Assembly: GCA_020637635.1 (NCBI GenBank) | Contig: JACKKB010000005.1 | Span: 1-64,000, forward strand | Origin: Albidovulum sp. | Lineage (GTDB): Bacteria > Pseudomonadota > Alphaproteobacteria > Rhodobacterales > Rhodobacteraceae | DNA length: 64,000 nucleotides | Reading direction: 5' to 3' | Shown here: piece after piece, positions 26,878-35,061 of the stretch | How positions within the stretch are numbered: position 1 is the stretch's first letter | How the letters are laid out: each line of letters begins with the position of its first letter | Notes under the pieces: model-generated | Seen by the model: only the letters and a program-made list of their open reading frames with translations | What the model was told of the DNA's origin: nothing | Databases searched by the model: none | Made by a program: the position numbers and the translations under genes

Positions 26878-28113
26878 CTAGTCGGCCGCCGGCCGCATCA
26901 CCAGCCAGATGAGCGCGCCGCCCGCCAGCACCAGGAACGGCAGCATGGCGATGTTCACCGCCTGCCAGCCGGCGACGACGCTGGTGCCGGAACAGTTCAT
27001 CAGCCCGCCCGACGACAGCGAGGCCAGTGTCACGCCGCCGAAGACCACCAGATCGTTCACGCCCTGGATCCGGCCCCGCTCATGAGGCTCGTGGGCCGAT
27101 GAGAGCATCGTCGTTGCGCCGATGAAGCCGAAGTTCCAGCCGATCCCCAGAAGCACGAGCGCGACGAAGAACTGCGCCAGATCGACCCCGGAAAGCGCCA
27201 CCGCCCCGGCCCCGGCGAGAATGAAGAGCCCGATACCGACGATCTTCGGCGCCCCGAACCGGGCGATGAGATGGCCGGTGAAGAACGACGGCGCATACAT
27301 CGCCAGCACATGCGCGGTGACGATATGGCCGGCATCGGTCTCGTGGTATCCGCAACCGACGACGGCAAGCGGCGTCGAGGTCATCACCAGGTTCATGAGC
27401 GCGTAGCTCACCATCGCGCAGACGATCGCCACCCTGATCACCGGATCGCGCAGAAGTTCGCCCCGGCTGCGCCCCTGCGGCGCGTCGTTGCCCGGCCGCT
27501 TCGGCTGCGGAATGTCGAGAAAGAGAAAGAGCGAGGCGCCGAGCACGTTGACCGCGATGACGGCGAGATAGGTGCCGAAGAACGCCACCGGCAGCAGCCC
27601 CGTCGTGGCGGTGGCAAGCTGCGGTCCGATCACGGCCGACAGGAGCCCGCCCGCCATGACCCAGGAAATCGCCTTGGGCCGGAAGGCGTCCGAGGCCGTG
27701 TCGCCGGCGGCGAAGCGATAGAATCCCTGCGCCGACATGTAGATGCCGGTCAGGAGCGAGCCGGCGAGAAAGATGGCGAACGACCCGACAAAAAGCGCGT
27801 AGGCCGCGACGGCGGCGCCGGCGGCACCGCCGAGCGTGCCGATCCAGAACCCGGTCCGCCGTCCGAACCGGCTCATGACCGCCGACATCGGAGTCGCCGA
27901 CAGCATCGAGGCCAGCACGATCATCGAGATCGGCAGCGTCGCGAAGCAGGGGTTGGGCGCCAGCATCTGCCCGGCCAGCCCGCCGACGGTGAAGATCATC
28001 GGCATCTGCGCGCCAAGCACCGCCTGCGCCGCCACCAGCACCGCGACATTGCGCCGGGCGCGGGCGTCGTCGTCCTGCGGGACCGTGGCGGGATGGGTGC
28101 TCATGGCGCCCAT
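26878..28113 (-). CDS. MFS transporter
   Basis: About 411 residues with twelve predicted membrane spans and the MFS loop motif SRFGRRTGFWIG (motif A type, between helices 2 and 3). The substrate is unknown. The start may be MGAMSTHPA (28113) or the internal ATG at 28104; neither has a strong ribosome site. It lies downstream of a TetR repressor gene on the same strand, a pairing typical of drug or metabolite efflux, so TetR may control it. Confidence 0.88.
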   Translation of the reverse strand: MGAMSTHPATVPQDDDARARRNVAVLVAAQAVLGAQMPMIFTVGGLAGQMLAPNPCFATLPISMIVLASMLSATPMSAVMSRFGRRTGFWIGTLGGAAGAAVAAYALFVGSFAIFLAGSLLTGIYMSAQGFYRFAAGDTASDAFRPKAISWVMAGGLLSAVIGPQLATATTGLLPVAFFGTYLAVIAVNVLGASLFLFLDIPQPKRPGNDAPQGRSRGELLRDPVIRVAIVCAMVSYALMNLVMTSTPLAVVGCGYHETDAGHIVTAHVLAMYAPSFFTGHLIARFGAPKIVGIGLFILAGAGAVALSGVDLAQFFVALVLLGIGWNFGFIGATTMLSSAHEPHERGRIQGVNDLVVFGGVTLASLSSGGLMNCSGTSVVAGWQAVNIAMLPFLVLAGGALIWLVMRPAAD

Positions 28114-28194
28114 CCGTAGCCACGCGCGAGAGCCTCGGCAAGGGCGCGCGAAGGCCCGCGCCGGGATGAATTGTCACCGATACAAGTCGCCCTC

Positions 28195-28222
28195 AGGTGT
28201 CAGGCGTCAGGCGTCAGGCGGC
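28195..28222. repeat. Short GTCAGGC tandem repeats over the tetR stop
   Basis: The heptamer GTCAGGC is repeated three times in a row (with a partial upstream copy) at the end of the TetR gene, so its last codons and stop lie inside the repeat. Slippage here could change the C terminus. Confidence 0.75.
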
Positions 28223-28827
28223 AGAAGGCCCAGCCCGCGAAGGTAGATGCCGATGCCGCTTTCGAGGATGTCCTCGGGGGCGAAGGGCACGCGCGCGCCG
28301 GGGGCGCCGCGGCTGTAGAGCTCGACGACGCCATGGCTCATCGCCCAGATATGGGCAGAGAACATCGCCGCCGGCGGCCGCCGCCCGGCGGGGATATGTT
28401 CCGAGAGCGCCTCGGCGGCGCGGGTGAAGATCGCCCGTGCCCGGTCGGCCGCGCGCGCCAGATCGGGGTTGGCGTTGAGCGAGATGCCGCTTTCGAACAT
28501 CGCCATGTAATGGCCCGGATAGGCGCGGGCAAAGGCCAGATAGGCGCGCCCGGTCGCCTCGAAGGTCCTGAGCGCGGCGATCCTGCCGTCGCCCGTGGCC
28601 GCAGCCATCGCCGCGGCGAAGATCTCGAAACCCCGCCGCGCGATCTCGGCCAGCAGATCCTCCTTGCCGGAGAAGTGGCGATAGACCGCGGCCGGCGTCA
28701 CGCCCGCCGACTTTGCCGCGTCCGACAGTGAAAACCCCTGTGGCCCCTGCTGCTCGATGACCTTGAGCGCCGCTTCCACCAGCGCTTCGCGCAGGTTGCC
28801 GTGATGATATCCGCGCTTAGGAGTCAA
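28207..28827 (-). CDS. TetR-family transcriptional regulator
   Basis: 206 residues. The N-terminal helix-turn-helix is clear (FSLSDAAKSAGVTPAAVYRHF, about 36-56, then SGKEDLLAEIA). The C-terminal ligand domain (about 70-200) resembles the WHG/TetR_C_33-like class with LAFARAYPGHYMAMFESG. It starts inside the end of ppk2 (11-bp overlap) and precedes the MFS gene, which it may repress. Confidence 0.88.
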   Translation of the reverse strand: MTPKRGYHHGNLREALVEAALKVIEQQGPQGFSLSDAAKSAGVTPAAVYRHFSGKEDLLAEIARRGFEIFAAAMAAATGDGRIAALRTFEATGRAYLAFARAYPGHYMAMFESGISLNANPDLARAADRARAIFTRAAEALSEHIPAGRRPPAAMFSAHIWAMSHGVVELYSRGAPGARVPFAPEDILESGIGIYLRGLGLLPPDA

Positions 28828-29716
28828 GACGGTCCGGCCCGCCGCAGATGGCTCCGTCGATCATGCCGATCGCCCCCAGGTCGCGCCCGGCAAAATCGAC
28901 CGCATGCAGCACCGTCTGGATCGCGGCGATCCGCGCGCGCTTCTTGTCGTCGGCGCGGATCACGGTCCAGGGCGCGAAGGCGGTATGGCTCTTGTCGAGC
29001 GTCTCGCGGATCGCCCTCGAGTAGTCATCCCACTTCTTCAGCCCCTCGACGTCGATCCAGCTGAGCTTCCACTGCTTCAGCGGATCGCGTTCGCGGGCGA
29101 GAAACCGGCGCAGCTGCTCGCCTCGGTCGACGTTCAGCCAGAGCTTGACGAGCGTGATGCCCTCGTCCACCAGCATCCGCTCGAACTCCGGCAGCTGCCG
29201 GAAGAAGAGCTTGCGCTGGTCGTCGGTGCAAAAACCGAAGACCTTCTCGACAACGCCGCGGTTGTACCAGGAGCGGTCGAAGAGCGCGATCTCGCCCGCC
29301 GCCGGCAGCCAGTCGACATAGCGCTGGAAATACCATTGCGTGGCCTCGCGCTCGGTCGGTTTCGGCAGGGCGACGATATAGGCGCTGCGCGGATTGAGGT
29401 TCTCGCGCATCCGCTCGATGGCGCCGCCCTTGCCGGCCGCGTCCCGCCCCTCGAAGAGCACGCAGAGCCGCTTGCCGGTGCGCAGGAGGTCATGCAGCAT
29501 CCGCACGAGCTGGACCTGAAGCACTTTCATCTGCGCCTCGTAGTCCTTGCGCTTCATCTCGCGGTCATAGGGGAAGTTCGGCGCCAGGATATCGTCCTTG
29601 CCGGCGCGCCCGATCGCCTTGCGGATCGCTTCCGGCGCCCCGTGCTCGAGATAGTCGGTGATGTCGCCCACGAAGGGGATCGCCTGCGGATCCTCGCCCT
29701 TCTTCGCCTTTGCCAT
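28817..29716 (-). CDS. ppk2: Polyphosphate kinase 2 family protein
   Basis: 299 residues of PPK2, class I-like. The Walker A-type motif CVLFEGRDAAGKGGAIERM is at about 95-113 and the Walker B/lid motifs IALFDRSWYNRGVVEKV and RDPLKQWKLSWIDVEG follow. It uses polyphosphate to phosphorylate nucleoside di- or monophosphates, and the reverse. Its stop overlaps the start of the TetR gene by 11 bp. The ATG reading MAKAKKGEDP is preferred. Confidence 0.92.
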   Translation of the reverse strand: MAKAKKGEDPQAIPFVGDITDYLEHGAPEAIRKAIGRAGKDDILAPNFPYDREMKRKDYEAQMKVLQVQLVRMLHDLLRTGKRLCVLFEGRDAAGKGGAIERMRENLNPRSAYIVALPKPTEREATQWYFQRYVDWLPAAGEIALFDRSWYNRGVVEKVFGFCTDDQRKLFFRQLPEFERMLVDEGITLVKLWLNVDRGEQLRRFLARERDPLKQWKLSWIDVEGLKKWDDYSRAIRETLDKSHTAFAPWTVIRADDKKRARIAAIQTVLHAVDFAGRDLGAIGMIDGAICGGPDRLDS

Positions 29717-29777
29717 GATCGGAACTCCTCGTCTCGGCCGCGCCAGTATGGCGATTGCGCCGGGCCGCGCAATCGGC

Positions 29778-30353
29778 CTAGCGGCGCAGCACCAGAAGTT
29801 CGCTGGTCAGCGTCATCTCGTAGCGCGAGAGATAGCTCATGCCCAGCAGCGAGGTGGAGAGGTCGCCGTCGGTGACCACGGCCGGCACGTTCTCGTCGGC
29901 GATGCCTTCAAGATCGAAACGCGCAAGACGGACCGGCGCCGTCCGCACCACCCCATTCGCCGTTTCGGCGCTGCCGACATAGGTCAGCGTCCGGGGATCG
30001 AGCCCGGCGCGCTCGGCGTCGCGCCGCGACAGCACCACGTCCGACGCGCCGGTATCGACCATGAAGCGCAGCCGCGCCCCGTCGACCGTCGCATCCAGAT
30101 AGAAATGCCCGTCCGGCGAGACCGGCACCTCGATCCTTCCGTCGCGCACCACCGCCTGCGACGAGAGCGCACCGCGGCGGATATCGGTCCACAGCCCGGC
30201 GATGGCGATGGCGCCGAGGAAGATCAGCGCCCAGACCGCCGCCATCTGCACGGTCCGGCCGAGATTGCGCCGGCTCTCGACGAGAAAATAGCCGCCGATC
30301 ACCACCAGAAGCAGGACGAGGTAGAGAAAGCGCGGAATGTCGATGCCGGACAC
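29778..30353 (-). CDS. Membrane-anchored retroviral-type aspartic protease (TIGR02281 family)
   Basis: 191 residues. Two N-terminal hydrophobic helices (about 8-22 and 35-52) precede a single-lobe pepsin-like domain with the catalytic motif FMVDTGASDVVLS (Asp about 99) and a C-terminal LLGMSYLSRYEM. It must dimerise to form an active site. The physiological substrate in alphaproteobacteria is unknown. It lies 1 bp from the marC-like gene, on the same strand, so they are co-transcribed. Confidence 0.88.
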   Translation of the reverse strand: MSGIDIPRFLYLVLLLVVIGGYFLVESRRNLGRTVQMAAVWALIFLGAIAIAGLWTDIRRGALSSQAVVRDGRIEVPVSPDGHFYLDATVDGARLRFMVDTGASDVVLSRRDAERAGLDPRTLTYVGSAETANGVVRTAPVRLARFDLEGIADENVPAVVTDGDLSTSLLGMSYLSRYEMTLTSELLVLRR

Positions 30354-30354
30354 C

Positions 30355-30969
30355 TCAGAGCACCCCGGTCTGCCTGACCCCGTCGATCACGAACTGGACC
30401 GAAAGCGCTGCGAGCAGCATGCCGAGAAGCCGCGTGATGACGATCGTCCCGGTGCGCCCGAGAAGCCGCTCGATGGGCGTCGCGGCGAGGAAGAAGACGA
30501 AGGTGACGGCGAGCATCGCCCAGAGCAGGCCGAGCACCGTCATCATGCCGGCGAGCGAGCCGCCCGATTGCCCCATGAGCAGGATCATCGTGGCGATCGC
30601 TCCCGGACCGGCGATGAGCGGGGTGGCGAGCGGAAAGACCGAGAGGTCGTGGTTCGGATCGGCCTGCTGGCCCTCGCGCCGCTGCGTGCGCCGCTCGAAC
30701 AGCATGTCGAGCGCGGTGAGGAAGAGAAGGATGCCGCCGGCGATGCGAAAGGCCGGCATGGTGATGCCGATGAACCCCAGAAGCCCCTCGCCGAAGAGCC
30801 CGAAGAGCGTCAGGATCGTGCCGGCGATCAGACAGGCCCTGAGCCCGAGCCGCGGCCGCGCCTCGGGCGCGGTGCCCTGCGTGAGCGCGATGAAAAGCGG
30901 CACGATCCCGGGCGGGTCGATGACGACGAAGAGTGTCGCGAAGGCGGTGACGAGCGCTGCGGTGTCCAT
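30355..30969 (-). CDS. MarC-family integral membrane protein
   Basis: 204 residues with six predicted membrane helices and MarC/NAAT family motifs: an N-terminal FVVIDPPGIVPLFIALT and PLIAGPGAIATMILL near 118. The family was once tied to multiple antibiotic resistance in E. coli but that role was withdrawn; function remains open. It is transcribed with the aspartic protease gene. Confidence 0.9.
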   Translation of the reverse strand: MDTAALVTAFATLFVVIDPPGIVPLFIALTQGTAPEARPRLGLRACLIAGTILTLFGLFGEGLLGFIGITMPAFRIAGGILLFLTALDMLFERRTQRREGQQADPNHDLSVFPLATPLIAGPGAIATMILLMGQSGGSLAGMMTVLGLLWAMLAVTFVFFLAATPIERLLGRTGTIVITRLLGMLLAALSVQFVIDGVRQTGVL

Positions 30970-31015
30970 GGACCAGTCCTAGGGGTGCCGGCGCCGCGCG
31001 GCAAGGGGCTGCCGT

Positions 31016-32899
31016 TCAGCCACGCTCGGCCGCCTCCAGCCGTTCCTGCGCCCCGAGCCAGAGCGCCTCGGCCTTCACCTCGGCCTCTTCGAGCTCGACG
31101 AACTTGCGGTTCCAGCCTTCGAGCTCGGCCACCCGCGCCTCGTCGTAGAGCATCGGGTCGGCCAGCCGGGCCGAGAGCTTTTCGCGCATCCGGGCAAGCT
31201 TCTCGATCCGCTCCTCGCAGCGGCGCACCTCGGCGCGCAGTGCCAGCACCGCCTCGCGCGAGGGCCGCTCGGCGCGCGGCTTTCCTGCGGCCCCGGTCTG
31301 GTCTCCGGTCGGCGCCCGGGTCTGCGCCGGCGCGCGTTCCTCGCCCGACAGCAATTCCTGCCGGTATTGGTCCAGATCGCCCGCATAGGCGGAGACGCCG
31401 GCGTCCTTCACCAGCCAGAGCCGGTCGGCGACGAGGCCGAGCAGATGCATGTCGTGACTGACAAGCACGACCGCGCCGGCATATTCGGTCAGCGCCTCGA
31501 CCAGTGCCTCGCGGCTTTCGATGTCGAGATGGTTGGTCGGTTCGTCGAGGATCAGGAGATGCGGCGCATCGAGCGTGGCCAGCAGAAGCGACAGCCGCGC
31601 CTTCTGCCCGCCGGAGAGCCGGCCGACCTCGGTCTCGGCCTGATCTGCGCCAAGGCCGAACCCCGCCAGCCGGGCGCGCAGCTTCGCCGGCGCCTCGTCG
31701 CGCCGCATCCGTTGCAGATGCTGCAGCGGCGTCTCGCCGATGACGAGTTCGTCCACCTGATGTTGCGCGAAATAGCCGATCCGCAGCTTTGACGAGCGCG
31801 TGATGCGCCCGGTATCTGGTTGAAGTTTACCGGCCAGAAGCTTGGAAAGAGTTGATTTTCCTTCGCCGTTTCGGCCAAGGAGCGCGATCCGGTCGTCCTG
31901 GTCGATCCGGAGCGTCAGCCGTCTGAGGACGGGATCGCCACCATAGCCCACCGCCGCGCCCTCCATGGTGATGATGGGCGGCGAGAGCTGTTCGGGGGCG
32001 GGAAAGGCGAAGGCCACGCGGCGCGCCGCATCGGGTGCGAGAATCGGCGTCATCTTCTCCAGCATCTTCAGCCGGCTCTGCGCCTGCACCGCCTTGGAGG
32101 CCTTGTAGCGGAAGCGGTCGACGAAGCTCTGCAGATGCGCGCGCCGCGCCGCCTGCTTCCTGGCCTCGGCCGCCTGCACCGCCGCGCGCTCGGCACGGGC
32201 GCGCGCGAAGGCGTCGTAGCCGCCCGACCAGAGCGTGAGCTTGCGGTTCTCCAGATGCAGGATCGCCCCCACCGCGCGGTTCAGGAGCCCGCGATCGTGG
32301 CTGATGACGATGACGGTATGGGGATAGCGTGCCAGATAGCTCTCGAGCCAGAGTGCGCCTTCGAGATCGAGATAGTTCGTGGGCTCGTCGAGCAACAACA
32401 GATCGGGCTGCGCGAAGAGGACGCCGGCAAGCGCCACGCGCATCCGCCAGCCGCCCGAGAAGTCCGAACAGGGCCGCGCCTGCGCTTCGGCATCGAAGCC
32501 GAGGCCCGAGAGGATCGCGGCCGCCCGCGCCTCGGCCGACCAGGCGTCGATATCGGTCAGCCGGTGCTGGATCTCGGCGATGCGCAGCGGATCGGTCGCG
32601 TGCACGGCCTCGGCCAGAAGTGCCGCGCGCTCCTCGTCGGCGGCCAGGACCGTGTCGATGAGCGACACCGACGAGGCCGGCGCTTCCTGCGCGACGCCGC
32701 CGATGCGCGCGTTGCGGGGCAGGGTGATCTCGCCCGATTCGAGCGCGAGCTCGCCGCGGATGAGGCGGAAGAGCGTCGTCTTGCCGGCGCCGTTGGCGCC
32801 CACGAGCCCGACCTTGTGGCCGGTTGGAATCGTCGCCGAGGCCGCCTCGAAGAGCGGCCGTCCCTCGACGGCATAGGTGATCTCGGTGAGCCTCAGCAT
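31016..32899 (-). CDS. ABC-F family ATPase (Uup/YheS-like)
   Basis: 627 residues with two ATP-binding cassettes and no membrane spans. Cassette 1 has GANGAGKTT, the FSGGW signature and LLLDEPTNYLDLE. The linker holds the ABC-F pattern (KASKAVQAQSRLKMLEKM). Cassette 2 has GRNGEGKSTLSKLL, LSGGQKARLSLL and LILDEPTNHLDIE. A C-terminal coiled coil lies at about 540-620. ABC-F proteins act on the ribosome, resolving stalls or giving antibiotic resistance. The start MLRLTEITY (32899) is preferred over longer in-frame extensions through the repeat-rich upstream region. Confidence 0.93.
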   Translation of the reverse strand: MLRLTEITYAVEGRPLFEAASATIPTGHKVGLVGANGAGKTTLFRLIRGELALESGEITLPRNARIGGVAQEAPASSVSLIDTVLAADEERAALLAEAVHATDPLRIAEIQHRLTDIDAWSAEARAAAILSGLGFDAEAQARPCSDFSGGWRMRVALAGVLFAQPDLLLLDEPTNYLDLEGALWLESYLARYPHTVIVISHDRGLLNRAVGAILHLENRKLTLWSGGYDAFARARAERAAVQAAEARKQAARRAHLQSFVDRFRYKASKAVQAQSRLKMLEKMTPILAPDAARRVAFAFPAPEQLSPPIITMEGAAVGYGGDPVLRRLTLRIDQDDRIALLGRNGEGKSTLSKLLAGKLQPDTGRITRSSKLRIGYFAQHQVDELVIGETPLQHLQRMRRDEAPAKLRARLAGFGLGADQAETEVGRLSGGQKARLSLLLATLDAPHLLILDEPTNHLDIESREALVEALTEYAGAVVLVSHDMHLLGLVADRLWLVKDAGVSAYAGDLDQYRQELLSGEERAPAQTRAPTGDQTGAAGKPRAERPSREAVLALRAEVRRCEERIEKLARMREKLSARLADPMLYDEARVAELEGWNRKFVELEEAEVKAEALWLGAQERLEAAERG

Positions 32900-32990
32900 G
32901 GGCCGGGGCATGGCCCATGGCGCGCGAAAGGTCAACGCCGCGCAGGGCAGGGGCGCGCCGCGCCTGCCGGCCCGCCCGGCCCGGACTGCC

Positions 32991-33050
32991 GCGTTCTGCC
33001 CCGCCCGGTCGCGTTCTGCCCCGCCCGGCCGCGTTCGGCCCCGCGCGGCC
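32991..33050. repeat. Three 20-bp tandem repeats before ndk
   Basis: GCGTTCTGCCCCGCCCGGTC at 32991-33010 is repeated at 33011-33030 with one change and at 33031-33050 with three further changes. It lies between the divergent ABC-F and ndk genes and may alter spacing of promoter elements. Confidence 0.85.
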
Positions 33051-33138
33051 ACGCCGTGCTTTTCATTCCCGCATCTGCGTGCTAGCAGCCTCGCGACGCA
33101 ATCCGCCGGCCCGGCCGGCTGCAACATAGGCAAGAGAC

Positions 33139-33561
33139 ATGGCGACCGAACGCACGCTTTCCATCATCAAACCCGACGCCACGCGCCGCAACCTGACCGG
33201 CCAGATCAACGCCAAGTTCGAGGCCGCCGGCCTGCGCATCGTGGCGCAGAAGCGGATCCACCTGACCAAGGCCCAGGCCGGCAAGTTCTACGAGGTGCAC
33301 AAGGAACGTCCCTTCTACGACGAGCTGTGCGACTTCATGTCCTCCGAGCCGGTCGTCGTGCAGGTGCTGGAAGGCGAGGGCGCGATCGCGAGGAACCGCG
33401 AAGTGATGGGCGCCACCAACCCGGCCAACGCCGCTGACGGCACGATCCGCAAGGATTTCGCGCTCTCGGTGGGCGAGAACTCGGTGCATGGCTCCGACGC
33501 GCCGGAAACCGCGGCCGTGGAGATCGCCTATTTCTTCTCGGGTCTGGAACTGGTGGGCTGA
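33139..33561 (+). CDS. ndk: Nucleoside diphosphate kinase
   Basis: 140 residues, normal length. It starts MATERTLSIIKPDATRRN. The catalytic histidine is in SVGENSVHGSDAPETA (His about 117), with PAN/GTIRKDF upstream. It transfers gamma phosphate from ATP to NDPs. A perfect GC-rich hairpin 50 bp after the stop probably ends transcription. Confidence 0.97.
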   Translation: MATERTLSIIKPDATRRNLTGQINAKFEAAGLRIVAQKRIHLTKAQAGKFYEVHKERPFYDELCDFMSSEPVVVQVLEGEGAIARNREVMGATNPANAADGTIRKDFALSVGENSVHGSDAPETAAVEIAYFFSGLELVG

Positions 33562-33610
33562 GGGGCCCCACCGGCGCTCCGGCGCCGGGTTCCGAGACCG
33601 ATCCGATCGA

Positions 33611-33640
33611 GAGGGCCGCTTCCAGCCGGAGGCGGCCCTC
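33611..33640 (+). terminator. Probable ndk terminator hairpin
   Basis: GAGGGCCGC (33611-33619) pairs perfectly with GCGGCCCTC (33632-33640) across a 12-base loop, followed by TTCGCTCTCC. The 9-bp stem is strong but the T-run is poor. Confidence 0.65.
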
Positions 33641-34015
33641 TTCGCTCTCCAGGACCGGCGCCGCGGCCTTCAGTGCGTCGAAACGCCGGCGCAGGGCCGC
33701 CTTCTCGGCCCGCGCGGCCGAGGTTCGGGATCGTGGATAGAGGTGTGACGGCGGGCACCTCGGAACCTCCGGGCCGGAGCTTCGCAGAGGCTGCCGGGCG
33801 GGGCAACATGCGCCCGCTCCTTGCTGCCGGGCCGGGCCGGCCTGACAGCGCTTGATCGGGGCGCCGCCCCGGATCTTCGGTGCCGGCCCGCTGGCCTCAA
33901 ACCTTTGGCATCCGCGGGTTGGCCTCAACCCGCTGGCCTCAACCCGCTGGCTTCAGCCCTCGCGCCTTGGTCCGCCGGCCTCGGTCCATACTCCTCGGCC
34001 GAGCGGCCGGGAGCG
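33641..34015. other. Non-coding stretch with a small tandem repeat
   Basis: No gene with family similarity is visible. Around 33926-33957 the segment GCCTCAACCCGCTG is repeated twice in near-perfect form, with further degenerate copies (GCCTCAAACCTTTG, GCTTCAGCCCTCGC). Open frames here vary strongly in amino-acid bias and none has a ribosome site. Confidence 0.5.
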
Positions 34016-34180
34016 TCAGATCGACGCCCAGTCCCGGAAGGTGACCGAACCCGACTGCTGGGTGGTTTCGGTCCGGGCTTCGCGCTGCGGCTGGCGGTCG
34101 CCCGCCTCGTCCGACTGGGTCCGCTGCTTGTCGCGGCGCGGCTTGGTGTCGCCGGCCTGCATCTGCTTCGGGGTTTCCAT
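34016..34180 (-). CDS. 54-residue charged, Gln/Arg-rich small protein
   Basis: An ATG at 34180 opens a 54-codon frame closed by TGA at 34016-34018. It begins METPKQMQAGDTKPRRDKQR and ends SGSVTFRDWASI. An AAGGAAGGGAAG ribosome site sits before the ATG. It has no hydrophobic segment; the middle is rich in Asp, Glu, Arg, Gln and Thr, so it is probably soluble and may be disordered, with a conserved-looking FRDW ending. I recognise no family. The strong ribosome site and regular codon use support a real gene that a size cut-off would miss. Confidence 0.65.
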   Translation of the reverse strand: METPKQMQAGDTKPRRDKQRTQSDEAGDRQPQREARTETTQQSGSVTFRDWASI

Positions 34181-34500
34181 CCGTCTTCCCTTCCTTGCGG
34201 CACCTGGCCGCGATTACTTGCCTGCCCCCCAGGCCTTACTCACACTTCGGTGGTTTCGGCCGGCGCGAGCTATTGCGCACCGGGGACCACGTCAAGAGAG
34301 TCTGTGACAGAATGGCGATGCGACAAACCTCTGGCGGACAAATCCCCGTGATAGCGCGCCTTTCGCGCAACAATGTCGCGGCGATGCAACGCCCGGGACG
34401 GCAGCGGGAAACGGATTCGCGGGCACTTCTGCGCCGCCGCGCGCCCTTCGGTTGTGTGCCCGGCGGCGGGAGACTCGCCCGGTGCCGCGCCGGCGGTGCC
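34181..34500. other. AT-richer upstream region of the small charged protein
   Basis: 320 bases between the small protein start and the DUF4202 stop, both on the minus strand. About 34190-34400 is less GC-rich than surrounding DNA and likely holds the small gene's promoter; the remainder is GC-rich. GATAGCGCGCCTTTCGCGC near 34352 contains a short inverted repeat. No coding sequence is seen. Confidence 0.45.
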
Positions 34501-35061
34501 TCAGCCGCGGAAGGACGCCGCGAAAGGCTCCGGCAGGTCAAACTCGGCAAGCGCGCGGGCGCGGGCGCCGGCCGACATCTTGCGCGCCGTCCTGGCGACG
34601 ATCCGTTCCAGCGCCTCGGCATCGCGGCCCTCGGCAAAGGGGGTGAAATACCATCGCAGGAAGGTAAAGCAGATCACGTCCTCCAGCGCCTGGACCTCGG
34701 CATCGCGCTTGATGCCTTCCTTGCGCAGCATCCGGCCGGTGGCGGCGATGGTTTCGGCATCGTATCCCGCCTCGGCCATCAGCGCGCCGACGCGCGCGGC
34801 ATGGAAGGCACCGAGATCGCGGCGCCAGGCCAGATAGCCCTCCCGCCCCTCGGGATAGGCACTGCGCGGCGAGGTCCAGCGTTCGATATGCTGGCCGCGC
34901 GCGGCGATCCTGAGCGCGTCGGAGGCGTCGGGAAAGAGCCGCTCCAGCTCCGCGCTCATGCGCTGCCCGTAGACGCGCGCGGCGGGGCCGGCCGCATCGC
35001 GCTCCGGGTCGGCCTCGTTGGCCGCGTCTATCGCGGCGATGACTTCTGCGAGCCGGCTCAT
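34501..35061 (-). CDS. DUF4202 family protein
   Basis: 186 residues, starting MSRLAEVIAAIDAANEADP. It holds conserved His/Asp-type motifs (RGQHIERWTSPRSAYPEG, DLGAFHAARV) and a DVICFTFLRWYF segment, the DUF4202 pattern. It could be an HD-like hydrolase, but this is only a resemblance. It overlaps the phosphomannomutase stop by 4 bp and so is translated with it. Confidence 0.82.
   Translation of the reverse strand: MSRLAEVIAAIDAANEADPERDAAGPAARVYGQRMSAELERLFPDASDALRIAARGQHIERWTSPRSAYPEGREGYLAWRRDLGAFHAARVGALMAEAGYDAETIAATGRMLRKEGIKRDAEVQALEDVICFTFLRWYFTPFAEGRDAEALERIVARTARKMSAGARARALAEFDLPEPFAASFRG

Noticed and set aside
30355..30969. Antibiotic-resistance regulator system from the MarC name
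   Set aside because: MarC is only a family label; no marRAB genes are nearby and the resistance link was withdrawn.
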